A stretch of 57,309 nucleotides of DNA, from the IMG/VR virus record IMGVR_UViG_3300033183_000118, positions 1-57,309 of that record, one strand, 5' to 3'. The translations under genes were made by a program, and so were the position numbers. This document shows, in pieces, positions 41,090 through 49,136 of the stretch. How positions within the stretch are numbered: the stretch's first letter is position 1; each line of letters starts with the position of its first letter. The notes under the pieces are model-generated. The model was given only the letters and a program-made list of their open reading frames with translations. It was not told the origin of the DNA and made no database searches. The DNA is from a virus.

Positions 41090-41226
41090 ATGTCTAACTC
41101 CTCACATATGGCTTTGATGGTTGATAAATCTGCGTGGCGCACGTTGCGCTCACGCACTCTCTTGGACACTGCCAACCAGAACTTCATGTCCTTGCGTGGA
41201 TGCAGGTGCATCCATGCAGTTCGCAC
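41086..41226 (-). CDS. 46-residue basic protein
   Basis: GTG 41226 follows AGAGG at a 6-base distance; ATG 41211 and a longer GTG at 41259 are alternatives. The product contains MHLHPRKDMKFWLAVSKRVRERNVRHADLSTIKAICEELDI and ends in ATGA overlap with the next gene. The overlap and the protein-like helix pattern support it. Function unknown. Confidence 0.55.
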   Translation of the reverse strand: MRTAWMHLHPRKDMKFWLAVSKRVRERNVRHADLSTIKAICEELDI

Positions 41227-41248
41227 TGTCCACCTCTTGACGCGCGGC

Positions 41249-43132
41249 CTATACCGCACGGTCAATTAGCTTGCTGTGGTCCAACTCGACACGCTCACCA
41301 AGAAGTATCTTGGAAAGCTGACCCATGACCTCACCCTCCAGATCGCTGATGCGATGGACCACGACGTGATTGGTGTAGAAGTGATTGACGGCGTCGCTCT
41401 GGATGCCAATGCCCACGATGTCAGTGCCACTGGCCTCGATGTCACTCACGACACGACGCAGGTGGTCACGCATCTTGACCATCGAACTCATGGCCGCAGG
41501 ATACCCATCGCTCAAGACCATCATCACCTTGCGCTTCTCGGGTCTGTCTTGCAGCCTGTCGAACGCAAGCTGCACAGCCTCGCCGTCTGTGTTGTCACCA
41601 ATGGCAAGGTCAACCATGCTTGCGATGCTGCCCTTGGCCTCGAACAGACGCTCGTTGAACTGCTTGAACACAGCCATGTTGAGCGGCTGCAAGCGACCCC
41701 ACTCGCGCTCCTCGTCCTTGCCGACGATTTCACTCACACGCTTGCGAAGCTCTGGGTGTATCTCGCCGTAGAAGTCATTCACGAAGCCAAGCATCTCGTA
41801 CTTGATACCAGTGCGATCAATGGCCTCGGCAATCGCAATGGCACACTGACGTGCAGTGTGGATCGGCGTGCCTGACATGCTGCCACTCAGGTCAATCAGC
41901 AAGCTGACCGCCGTGTCCATGTCGTGTCTGTCGGTGCGCGTCTTGAACACATTCTGGCGACCCGCAACCGCAGCAGTCAGACGCTTGGTGTCAAGACGCC
42001 CATGCTCTTTGGCCACATCCCAGTCACGCGTCTGCTTGGAAATCAGCGCACGCTCCAACTTGCGGCGCAGCATGTTGATGGTGCCGCTCATGCTCGCAAG
42101 CACCCTGTCGTACACATCGGCGTCGTACTTGCTCATAACGTAGTGGCCGAGATTGTAGCGTTGCTTGCGACCGTACTTGTTTGGCTCGTCATTGCGATGC
42201 CACCAACGGTCGAACTCTGTCGACAGCACACGATAGGTGCCACGACCACCACCCGCAAGCTCACGCTGTATGCTCTTGAGTGCTACTTCTGATCCGAAGT
42301 CGTCGTATACGTCATCCACAGCAGCGTCACCCTCGGCGGCGTCTCCGTCCCCGTCGCCATCATCAGGCTTGTCGCCTTCTGAAACATCGCTTCCCTCTGG
42401 CTTGTCGGTCCCGTCCATGTCTGGGTCATGTCCACGCCATTCTCCGTCGCCCATCTCGCCGTCAGCGTCCCCACCTTCTCCATCGCGCTCTCCTGTCTCG
42501 CTGTCACGCTCACTGCGGATGCGTGCTTCTAGCTCCTCGGCAAGGCTGAACACCTCGCCACTGTTCTTGCAGCCCAAGACGCGCTCGGCATACTCACGCG
42601 CCATGGCTGCGATGTCGTGGTCAATCATGTTGAGGCACTGCTCGTTCGTGTCGCCGCCGTAGCTCTCACGTCCTGCCCACGTCACACTCACTGGCCCCAC
42701 GAATACTGGGTCGCCAAGACGTGCGTCGTCCTCTGGCACACTGGCGATGAACTCACGATTGACAGCCTCAGACGTAGCACGCAGGTTGATCTCGGAACCT
42801 GGGTATTCCTCACGCACCTTGCTCTCCAACCACACGTCTTCGAGTGCGTTGGCACACGAGTGCAGCAACTTGTTGTCCTTCATCTTATCCGCATTGCGCT
42901 TCAGCACGCTGAAGTCTGTGTGGCGCACATGCCCTGCCTCATGGTCGACATACCCACGCATGATAGCTGCTTGCTCCTCGGTCACGTCTGCGTTCAGGTC
43001 AATCGCAGGTAGCTTGACCGTGGTGCCGTTCGTGGCTGCGCCGTCACCGTCAAACACAACCTCGATGTTTTTCTTGCGGCCAAACACGCTCGATGTCTTG
43101 GCTAGTTCGTTTGTGAAAATGTTCGCTTTCAT
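41249..43132 (-). CDS. CobT-like VWA-domain protein with an HEAGH motif
   Basis: ATG 43132 has AAGGAG 8 bases upstream. The 627-residue protein has an N-terminal domain with HEAGHVRHTDF (H64-H68), a zincin-like site. A very acidic Asp/Gly/Glu linker lies at about 205-275. The C-terminal von Willebrand A domain has MIDAS D414-L-S416-G-S418 and a downstream SDGYP. CobT-type VWA proteins work with a MoxR/CobS ATPase, encoded just upstream in the same operon. Phage versions are often labelled cobaltochelatase, but no other cobalamin gene is here. Confidence 0.85.
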   Translation of the reverse strand: MKANIFTNELAKTSSVFGRKKNIEVVFDGDGAATNGTTVKLPAIDLNADVTEEQAAIMRGYVDHEAGHVRHTDFSVLKRNADKMKDNKLLHSCANALEDVWLESKVREEYPGSEINLRATSEAVNREFIASVPEDDARLGDPVFVGPVSVTWAGRESYGGDTNEQCLNMIDHDIAAMAREYAERVLGCKNSGEVFSLAEELEARIRSERDSETGERDGEGGDADGEMGDGEWRGHDPDMDGTDKPEGSDVSEGDKPDDGDGDGDAAEGDAAVDDVYDDFGSEVALKSIQRELAGGGRGTYRVLSTEFDRWWHRNDEPNKYGRKQRYNLGHYVMSKYDADVYDRVLASMSGTINMLRRKLERALISKQTRDWDVAKEHGRLDTKRLTAAVAGRQNVFKTRTDRHDMDTAVSLLIDLSGSMSGTPIHTARQCAIAIAEAIDRTGIKYEMLGFVNDFYGEIHPELRKRVSEIVGKDEEREWGRLQPLNMAVFKQFNERLFEAKGSIASMVDLAIGDNTDGEAVQLAFDRLQDRPEKRKVMMVLSDGYPAAMSSMVKMRDHLRRVVSDIEASGTDIVGIGIQSDAVNHFYTNHVVVHRISDLEGEVMGQLSKILLGERVELDHSKLIDRAV

Positions 43133-43144
43133 GTTCGTCACTCC

Positions 43145-44941
43145 TTACGAAAACACACGCTTGGCCAAGCCGTTCAGCACCGCACGGTCCTGCACACTGG
43201 CTCGGTCGAGGACAGTTGCCTCAAGCGCCTGATTGGTTGCGTCTGACATGCCCATCTGCGTGAACATCTCCGTCGCCTTGGCGAAAGCGAGGAAGGTGCG
43301 TGGACTGATTGGCTGCAAGACTTTGGCTGTCGTGAACGCCTCAAGGTGTTCGCCGACGTACTGGTTGACACGCTTGAGCAAGTCACCACCAAGCGTTGGC
43401 GCATTGGCTGCGATCAGCTTCTCGCGATCCGAGGCACTCATGTACTCAACCTTGACCCACACGGTGAAGCGGTCGAGCAATGCCATCGACTGCGGTCTGG
43501 CACCCTGATACATGCCATGCTCATCACCCTGACCCACAGTGTTGCCTGTCGCAAACATGCGGAACATCTTGTGTGGCTTCACAATGCGACCGCCATCCTC
43601 GGTGAGCATGAGGCCGTTGCCCTCGAACGCACGCTGCATGACGTAGGCAACATCTGGTCTGACGAAGTCGATCTCGTCGAAGATGCCGATGTATGGCCCC
43701 GACATCATCTGCGGCAGAATACCGTCCACGAACGTCGACGTGGTGGCACCGTCCTCAGACGACAAGACGTCACGACCGATGAGGTCCATGCGTGTGATCT
43801 CGCTGTCGAAGTTGACGCGCATGACTGGCCAGTTCAGCACGGCAGCAACCTGCTCCACGAGCGTGGTCTTGCCTGTGCCTGTGTGACCGTGCAGATACGC
43901 ACGTTGGTTGGTGATGACCGCATACAAGACGCGGAACAACTCGAACGGACGGAAGATGTAGTTGGGGTCACGCGCTGGCACATGCGGATGCGGTGCATCC
44001 CACTGCCACACTGGCACGTCGAAGTTCAGCGTGGCCTTGGCACCCGAAGACGTCAGGCCGAACACCTCATACGCTTTGGCCGTCGTGACCTTGCCTGTTG
44101 GCATCTTGCCGTCTGGCGTGACCTCGACCTCGGTCGGCACACTTGGCATGACCGCAGCCTTGGCCGCAGCCGATGCGGCTGCAAGGTCGCTCGTGAGCTT
44201 GTCGATCTGGTCGAGCATGGTGTTGATGCTCGGAAGCGATGCGGCAGACAGCATGGCGTCGATCATCTTGGCCTCGCCTGCGTCTGGTCGCTTGGACTTG
44301 GCCTCTGGCGTTGGTGTCGGCTCCGCCTCTGGCTCATCAAGGATGCGCTTGGCGATACCTCTGGCACTGGCCGCATGCTCGCTCGACAGATACGGTGGCT
44401 CGGTCGGTGTCTCGTCACGAATGCGAATGGCGTCGAGTGCGGCTTCGAGCTTGCCGAGCTTCACGTCTGTGTGTATACGCATGGCCTCCTTGATGATCGT
44501 CAGCGGTGCCTTCGTGTGGAACGTGACGTGGTCGATGATGTCGATGAGTTCGGATAGGTTCATGTCGGTATCTCTCTCCAGTTTGCTCGCTTCTTCGATG
44601 ATCGCGGCGCATGACGCCTCGTTGAAGTGGTCGGGACGACCGATGTCGTACCCGTGCTTCGTACCGTGGCTCTCGATGCCTCGGTTCTCAGGGTCGATGA
44701 GCGCGTCGCAGACGTCGTGGACGGTCACTGCGCCTGAGACGAGGCCGATCAGTGTCTGCATGCTCATGTTGTCGCGAAGCGCGGCATACGACGGTTTGAG
44801 GTCGAATGGCCCGCGAGCTATCGCGTCTTTGACCTTGCTCTCGTAGAGCTTGAGGTCGGCTGACACTGCATTGCGCATGAGCTTGCGCCGTTCGGCGAAC
44901 GGCTTGCTCATCGTGTCTTGGATGAACTTGAGGTTCTTCAT
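43145..44941 (-). CDS. CobS-like MoxR-family AAA+ ATPase
   Basis: ATG 44941 follows GGAGGAG. The 598-residue protein has a long N-terminal helical part (about 1-300, with a Pro/Glu/Ala linker) and a C-terminal AAA+ domain. The latter has Walker A GHTGTGKTT (from 352), Walker B IGIFDEID, sensor-1 FATGN, and ALLDRF near an arginine finger. This matches CobS/MoxR. It pairs with the CobT-like VWA protein 12 bases downstream, so the two probably form a chaperone or chelatase-type machine acting on a host or phage target. The N-terminal extension is not found in ordinary CobS. Confidence 0.86.
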   Translation of the reverse strand: MKNLKFIQDTMSKPFAERRKLMRNAVSADLKLYESKVKDAIARGPFDLKPSYAALRDNMSMQTLIGLVSGAVTVHDVCDALIDPENRGIESHGTKHGYDIGRPDHFNEASCAAIIEEASKLERDTDMNLSELIDIIDHVTFHTKAPLTIIKEAMRIHTDVKLGKLEAALDAIRIRDETPTEPPYLSSEHAASARGIAKRILDEPEAEPTPTPEAKSKRPDAGEAKMIDAMLSAASLPSINTMLDQIDKLTSDLAAASAAAKAAVMPSVPTEVEVTPDGKMPTGKVTTAKAYEVFGLTSSGAKATLNFDVPVWQWDAPHPHVPARDPNYIFRPFELFRVLYAVITNQRAYLHGHTGTGKTTLVEQVAAVLNWPVMRVNFDSEITRMDLIGRDVLSSEDGATTSTFVDGILPQMMSGPYIGIFDEIDFVRPDVAYVMQRAFEGNGLMLTEDGGRIVKPHKMFRMFATGNTVGQGDEHGMYQGARPQSMALLDRFTVWVKVEYMSASDREKLIAANAPTLGGDLLKRVNQYVGEHLEAFTTAKVLQPISPRTFLAFAKATEMFTQMGMSDATNQALEATVLDRASVQDRAVLNGLAKRVFS

Positions 44942-45348
44942 CACGTCTCCTCCGTGATTTGGGTTGGATTGAAATTCGAGGCATTCTGCCCCACCTGATA
45001 ACCCCTTTTAGGGGGAAGCGCGTGCCGCGCGAGGACACCTTCCGACACCTCACATGTATAACGTGCTATACAGGGTGTCAAGGGTGTCTCTTTCGTGAGT
45101 GTGACGGTGTCGCCGACGCTTGCGATGCGTTTGACGTCTTTGATCGACACTCTGCGGTCGCCTCTGGCCGTGACGTAGAAGCGAACCTTGGTGGCAACGC
45201 CGTTGACGTAAGCGTTGACCTCGACCTTCTCGCGAAGGCTTGCGTAGTCGATGCCGTAGGCGTCGAGCGCCCAAGACCTCACCGACGCGTTGGCGTCGAT
45301 GATGTGCTTGTCGAGCATCGTGCGAGTGAGTTTGATCGTCGCGCTCAT
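44941..45348 (-). CDS. Small protein upstream of the CobS-like gene, with regulatory DNA in its 3' part
   Basis: ATG 45348 overlaps the upstream gene, and the TGA overlaps the CobS-like ATG. The 135-residue product has a convincing first 85 residues (MSATIKLTRTMLDKHIIDANASVRSWALDAYGID..., VRFYVTARGDRRVSIKDVKRIASVGDTVTL). The remaining 50 residues look less protein-like. Their DNA holds an operator, a TTGACA box and four GGTGT/ACACC half-sites. The gene may be real with a promoter embedded, or an older stop may have been lost. Confidence 0.6.
   Translation of the reverse strand: MSATIKLTRTMLDKHIIDANASVRSWALDAYGIDYASLREKVEVNAYVNGVATKVRFYVTARGDRRVSIKDVKRIASVGDTVTLTKETPLTPCIARYTCEVSEGVLARHALPPKRGYQVGQNASNFNPTQITEET
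45035..45087 (-). promoter_or_regulatory. Early promoter/operator driving the CobS/CobT-like pair
   Basis: On the - strand TTGACA (45081-45076) precedes TATACA (45060-45055) by 15 bases. The perfect operator TGTAT-N8-ATACA (45055-45072) fills this gap. ACACC at 45035 and 45045 and GGTGT at 45074 and 45083 flank it symmetrically. Confidence 0.68.
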
Positions 45349-45653
45349 GCTTCGGCTTCCTTGTATTCGAGGTCGCTTGCGTTGAGCGTGTGGACTTCGT
45401 CTTCGATCTCGATGCGTCGGAAGCATCCGCCCTCTTGGTTGGCCACGGTCACGAGGTCGTCCACGGATGTGAACCCTCGCCAGTTGATGAGGTCGTCGTC
45501 GTATGCGTCGTATATCTCGCAGAGGTAGTCGATCAGATACGCAAGCGTGCCGTCGTGAGCTTGCTCTCGTGTGGCTCCGACGATTGGGGTCGACCATGTT
45601 TCGTCGCCCTCGAATGTGATTGTCCAGACGTGTACGTTGATTTGCTTAGTCAT
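45345..45653 (-). CDS. Small acidic phage protein
   Basis: ATG 45653 is chosen, as it lies two bases after the upstream stop. The 102-residue acidic protein has MTKQINVHVWTITFEGDETWSTPIVGATREQAHDGTLAYLIDYL, a beta-beta-helix pattern, then an Asp-rich region and GGCFRRIEIEDEVHTLNASDLEYKE. Function unknown. It overlaps the next gene by 4 bases. Confidence 0.7.
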   Translation of the reverse strand: MTKQINVHVWTITFEGDETWSTPIVGATREQAHDGTLAYLIDYLCEIYDAYDDDLINWRGFTSVDDLVTVANQEGGCFRRIEIEDEVHTLNASDLEYKEAEA

Positions 45654-45655
45654 GC

Positions 45656-45928
45656 TTAGTCCCTCCATGGCATGAACACGCACTCGCCATGAATGCGCTC
45701 GCCCGTGTATGTGATGAATGTTTCGCCGCAGCCTGTGACCCAGTTGATGCCCACCCATGCGAACATCAGCCCGAGTATGGCCGCGATGAGGATGTTGCCG
45801 ATGGTCTCGACGATGCGCTCGCGACGGCGTTGTTTGATCTCGCGTTCGAGCGCCTTGAGGACGATGTCGGCTTTGCCCTCGCCCATGTGGGCGTTGGTGT
45901 AGGTGTTGTCGTCGTGTCGGTATGTCAT
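45656..45928 (-). CDS. Small single-span membrane protein
   Basis: AGGAG precedes ATG 45928. The 90-residue protein has a charged N-terminal half (KADIVLKALEREIKQRRRERIVETIG) followed by one transmembrane helix (NILIAAILGLMFAWVGINWVTG, about 46-67) and a short outside part with one cysteine. Positive residues before the span place the N-terminus in the cytoplasm. Function unknown; a superinfection or membrane regulator is conceivable. Confidence 0.7.
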   Translation of the reverse strand: MTYRHDDNTYTNAHMGEGKADIVLKALEREIKQRRRERIVETIGNILIAAILGLMFAWVGINWVTGCGETFITYTGERIHGECVFMPWRD

Positions 45929-45953
45929 GTGCGTGTCTCCTGTGATTTGGCAC

Positions 45954-45986
45954 AAAAAAAACCCCCCACGCGGATGCGTGAGGGGT
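45954..45986 (-). terminator. Rho-independent terminator (- strand)
   Basis: Read on the - strand, a GC stem (from 45985 to 45976, pairing with 45971 to 45962) with loop ATCC is followed by eight T residues (45961-45954). It ends transcription of the gene at 46004-46381. Confidence 0.88.
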
Positions 45987-46003
45987 CATGCAGGTGTGTG
46001 TGA

Positions 46004-46381
46004 TTATGCGCGCGCTTTGGTCAGCGCCTTGAAGAACGCCGCCATTTGGACTTCGTCCAAGTCGGCGAGTTGGGCCACCAACGCGTCCATGTCGTTCGCG
46101 GGCGTCTTGGCCTTCGGCTTCGCCTTCGCAGGCTTGGCCTTCGGCTTGGCGGCAGCCTTCGGCTGTTCGTCGCGTGCGACCGCCGACCAATCGCCAGAGC
46201 CTCGCGCAGTCACGCGGTCGAGGCGACCCGCGTCGATGTCGGCCAACAGGCGCGTCCAGCGCACGCGTTTGTTGGTCTCGCACTTGGCCGCGACAGCGTC
46301 GCGGATTTTCTTGCGTGCAGGCGCGGTTTTCGCGTTTGCGTATGCGGCTGCGTGATCTTTGGCGGAAAATAGTTTGGTCAT
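46004..46381 (-). CDS. Ala/Lys-rich phage protein of unknown function
   Basis: AAGGAG lies 9 bases before ATG 46381. The 125-residue protein has a folded N-terminal half (KDHAAAYANAKTAPARKKIRDAVAAKCETNKRVRWTRLLADIDAGRLDRV), an Ala/Lys/Pro linker (PKAAAKPKAKPAKAKPKAKTPAND), and an acidic C-terminal helix. The linker resembles histone H1-like tails and suggests nucleic-acid contact. It has its own terminator. Confidence 0.72.
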   Translation of the reverse strand: MTKLFSAKDHAAAYANAKTAPARKKIRDAVAAKCETNKRVRWTRLLADIDAGRLDRVTARGSGDWSAVARDEQPKAAAKPKAKPAKAKPKAKTPANDMDALVAQLADLDEVQMAAFFKALTKARA

Positions 46382-46721
46382 CGCGTGTACTCCTTCGCGT
46401 TACGGGCCGAGAACAGCCTCGGCCTCCACCCGAGAAGCCCCTTTGGGGACCGCGCGTAGGCGCGGACGACGCGATATGCGCGAGAAGTTAAACTGTTGAA
46501 TAGACTGATGTTGCCCCTTTTAGGGGCAGTGTTCAGGCGCAAGCGAGGGGTCGAGCCGAAACGTCTCGGCCCTGAAAGGGCCACACACACCCGTAGGAAG
46601 GGAGCGAAAACCGTGCAAAATCAGTGCCTTAGCCTCGCATGTGTCAGCCATTTGCCATGCAAGTGGTCATATGCGCGTGAGGGGGGCGGGGGGCGATCCG
46701 CCGCCGACGTTTTTGCGTTAG
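46382..46721. other. 340-bp gene-free region between divergent transcription units
   Basis: No convincing gene is seen. The stretch holds GC dyads: CCCCTTTGGGG (46438-46448), CCCCTTTTAGGGG (46514-46526, also found at 45002-45014) and GGCCCT...AGGGCC near 46570. It contains the late promoter at 46464 and a G-rich run (46681-46695). Divergent promoters, and perhaps a packaging-recognition site close to the terminase genes, are likely contents. Confidence 0.55.
46464..46494 (+). promoter_or_regulatory. Late promoter upstream of the terminase genes, GGACGA-N19-TAAACT
   Basis: GGACGA (46464-46469) and TAAACT (46489-46494) are separated by 19 bases, as at the other late sites. Transcription from here would carry the small and large terminase genes and have a leader of about 220 nt. 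Confidence 0.5.
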
Positions 46722-47267
46722 ATGTCACCTCCCCTACCGCGCGAGCAATCGGAGCAAATTTTGAAAACGTCGGACAGGGAAAGACAAAGAGTAAAATATG
46801 GCGCTGTTGATGGCGAGCGCGTCAAGCTCATCTGCACAAATTGCAAGAAAGAGTATTGGAACCGCGCGTCTCACGAAGACCGCAGCAAGTTCTGCTCACT
46901 AAAATGCAGGAAAGAAGCCCCAGCAAAACGAAAGGCAGAAGAAATGGCAAAACTAATGGAGAAAGCTGAACTCACCCCAGCACAATCTGCAAAAATCCGT
47001 GGCCAAATCGCAAACTATGTGCGCGATCAGATCACAGATGCACACCAAGTCGTGATGGGCAGCAAAGAATGGAACCCAACGCAAGCCCGCGTTTTCTCAG
47101 CCCTCCTCAACAAGGTCGTGCCAGACCTAAACGCCTCATATGTGCAGCACGAACACACAACCAAAGAAGTAACAGACCTCTCACGCGAAGAATTGGAAGC
47201 CATCGCCCAAGGCGTATCAACAATCGAGGTCGAATATAAGGAGCTAACCCAAAATGAAGATAACTAA
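46722..47267 (+). CDS. Small terminase-like protein with a zinc finger (predicted)
   Basis: This protein of up to 181 residues lies upstream of the large terminase. It contains a treble-clef-like zinc site LICTNCKKEYWNRASHEDRSKFCSLKCRKE (about 36-65), a helical middle and a C-terminal segment with EVTDLSREELEAIAQG that resembles the end of small terminases. ATG 46722 has no good ribosome site; TTG near 46760 after GGAG is an alternative. It would recognise phage DNA for packaging. The assignment is by position. Confidence 0.62.
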   Translation: MSPPLPREQSEQILKTSDRERQRVKYGAVDGERVKLICTNCKKEYWNRASHEDRSKFCSLKCRKEAPAKRKAEEMAKLMEKAELTPAQSAKIRGQIANYVRDQITDAHQVVMGSKEWNPTQARVFSALLNKVVPDLNASYVQHEHTTKEVTDLSREELEAIAQGVSTIEVEYKELTQNEDN

Positions 47268-47475
47268 CCGCCAAGCTGAAGCCCTAGACAGCAACATGAC
47301 GACCGACGAACTGGGCAAAGCCATGTCACAAGTCGATCTATCTGCCGTCCCAGCCCACAAGCGCAAGGCAGCGATCATGGATCACTTCATGCGCGTGATG
47401 GCAGACGCCATATTCGACAAAAACAAAGCCCAAGAAATCCACATGTCGCGCATCCTGCGCAAACGAGGTCTCTAA
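47254..47475 (+). CDS. 73-residue helical protein between the terminase genes
   Basis: It overlaps the upstream gene by 14 bases and ends two bases before the large terminase ATG. The product MKITNRQAEALDSNMTTDELGKAMSQVDLSAVPAHKRKAAIMDHFMRVMADAIF is helical and mixed in charge. Given its place it may assist packaging, but no family is recognised. Confidence 0.66.
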   Translation: MKITNRQAEALDSNMTTDELGKAMSQVDLSAVPAHKRKAAIMDHFMRVMADAIFDKNKAQEIHMSRILRKRGL

Positions 47476-47477
47476 CC

Positions 47478-49097
47478 ATGGCCAAGATGACCCAAGCCCA
47501 AGTCGCCAAGTATCTCTTGTCGCTTCGCGACGCGGCAGACGGCTTCGAGGGTTTCGTCCGCCTGATGTTCCCCGACTGGGAACTGGCTGACTTCCAACTA
47601 GAGCTAATCAAAGCCCTCGACGACCTAGAAAAGGACAAGCTCGGCTGCAACAATCTGCTAATCACCATGCCCCCGCGCCATGCCAAGTCCACCTTTGGCA
47701 CAGTCCTCTTCCCATCGTACTTCATGGCCCGCAACCCGCAACGCTACATCATGTCTTGCTCCTATAACGCCCAACTCGCGACCGACTTTGGCCGTCAAGT
47801 CCGCGCCATTGTCGAGCAAAAGCAGATGCAGCAAGCCTTCCCATCTTTCACCCTCTCAACAGAAAGCCGAGCAGCCGACGTATGGCGCACCGAAATAGGC
47901 GGTGCCTATTTCGCTGTCGGCGTCGGCGGCACCACCTCTGGCCGACCAGCAAACCTCCTCCTAGTAGACGACCCTATCAAATCTCGCGAAGACGCAGAGA
48001 GCATGACCCAGCGGAACAAAACGTGGAACTACTACACATCAGCCCTAGCCACCCGCTTGCAACCCGAAACAGGCGGAAGCCCACCCAAACAGATCGTGAT
48101 CCTCACACGCTGGCACCCAGACGACCTCGCAGGTCGCCTGCAACAAACGGAAGACTGGGCTGAAGGCCGCTGGAAGCACATCAACTTCCCCGCCATCAAA
48201 ACCGTCCCAGGCAAGCGCATCCGTCGCAACCACTTACCCCAAGACCACCCGATGTACCTCGACGCCAAGGCAGTCAACCTCGTCTCACCCGCCAAACGCG
48301 AAGTCCCCGAGGAGGCAGAAGCCCCCCTCTGGCCCGAACGCTTCCCACTCGAAGACCTAAAACGCCGCCAACGCCTCAACCCGCGCGAGTTTGCGTCCCT
48401 CTACCAACAACAACCTTACATCGAGGGCGGCAACATCATCAAAACGGAGTGGTGGCAAAAATATCCAGCCGACCTAAAACCCGAGAACTTCGTATCCCTC
48501 GTCATCGCAGCCGACACGGCCTTCAAAAAGACCGAGACCGCCGACTACTCTGTCGCAGTCGTCGCTGGCCTCGACCGCAACGGCGACATCTACATCGTCG
48601 ACATCATGCGCGGCAAGTACGACTTCCCAGAACTCAAGCAACGCCTCATCCGCCTCAACAACCGCTGGCGCGGACGCGGCTTACGCGCCCTTTACATCGA
48701 AGACAAAGCCTCTGGCCAATCTCTCATCCAAGAACTCAAGCGCGAGAGCGGCATGTCGGTCATTCCCTACAAAGTCGTAAACGACAAGGTGGCACGGGTA
48801 AACGCGATCCTCCCTCTCGTAGAGGGAGGTCGCGTCTTCATACCCGATGCCGCAGAATGGCTCGACGACTTCATCGACGAGAGCGTATCATTCCCCAACG
48901 GCAATCATGACGACCAAGTCGACGCCGCCACAATGGCCATCGACATCCTGTCCCGAACATCCGTCAGTCCAGAGGCGTGGTCCCTGCACAGCGACCCGCA
49001 TCAATCCCTAAACCATCTGGACGACAAACACTTTGGAAAATCGTTATTAAAGACCGTCAACAAGGCTGCCTCGAAATGGCAGGGCTGGGGTCTCTAA
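47478..49097 (+). CDS. terL: Terminase large subunit
   Basis: This 539-residue protein has the packaging-motor layout. The ATPase domain has Walker A-like PPRHAKST (65-72) and Walker B LLLVDD (160-165). The RNase H-like nuclease domain has the first acidic residue at D346 (VIAADTAF), a central IEDKASGQSL and D478 in NHDDQVDAATMAI. It cuts concatemers and pumps DNA into the procapsid through the portal encoded next. The PPRHAKS form of Walker A is typical of terminases of Alphaproteobacteria and Proteobacteria phages. Confidence 0.96.
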   Translation: MAKMTQAQVAKYLLSLRDAADGFEGFVRLMFPDWELADFQLELIKALDDLEKDKLGCNNLLITMPPRHAKSTFGTVLFPSYFMARNPQRYIMSCSYNAQLATDFGRQVRAIVEQKQMQQAFPSFTLSTESRAADVWRTEIGGAYFAVGVGGTTSGRPANLLLVDDPIKSREDAESMTQRNKTWNYYTSALATRLQPETGGSPPKQIVILTRWHPDDLAGRLQQTEDWAEGRWKHINFPAIKTVPGKRIRRNHLPQDHPMYLDAKAVNLVSPAKREVPEEAEAPLWPERFPLEDLKRRQRLNPREFASLYQQQPYIEGGNIIKTEWWQKYPADLKPENFVSLVIAADTAFKKTETADYSVAVVAGLDRNGDIYIVDIMRGKYDFPELKQRLIRLNNRWRGRGLRALYIEDKASGQSLIQELKRESGMSVIPYKVVNDKVARVNAILPLVEGGRVFIPDAAEWLDDFIDESVSFPNGNHDDQVDAATMAIDILSRTSVSPEAWSLHSDPHQSLNHLDDKHFGKSLLKTVNKAASKWQGWGL

Positions 49098-49099
49098 AA

Positions 49100-49130
49100 G
49101 GACGACCGACTAACAATAGCAAGGTATCTT
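49100..49130 (+). promoter_or_regulatory. Late promoter for the portal gene, GGACGA-N19-TATCTT
   Basis: GGACGA (49100-49105) and TATCTT (49125-49130) are separated by 19 bases. Since the portal ATG is at 49137, initiation 6-8 bases after the -10 box would give an mRNA with almost no leader. Confidence 0.6.
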
Positions 49131-49136
49131 AAAGCC

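Noticed and set aside
43346-44557. Open frame of 403 codons on + opposite the CobS-like gene
   Set aside because: Histidine/tryptophan/cysteine-rich composition typical of an antisense shadow; the - strand gene has clear AAA+ motifs.
46496-46810. 104-codon frame upstream of the small terminase
   Set aside because: Its composition follows the GC dyads and G-run of the gene-free region and it overlaps the terminase-like start in another frame.
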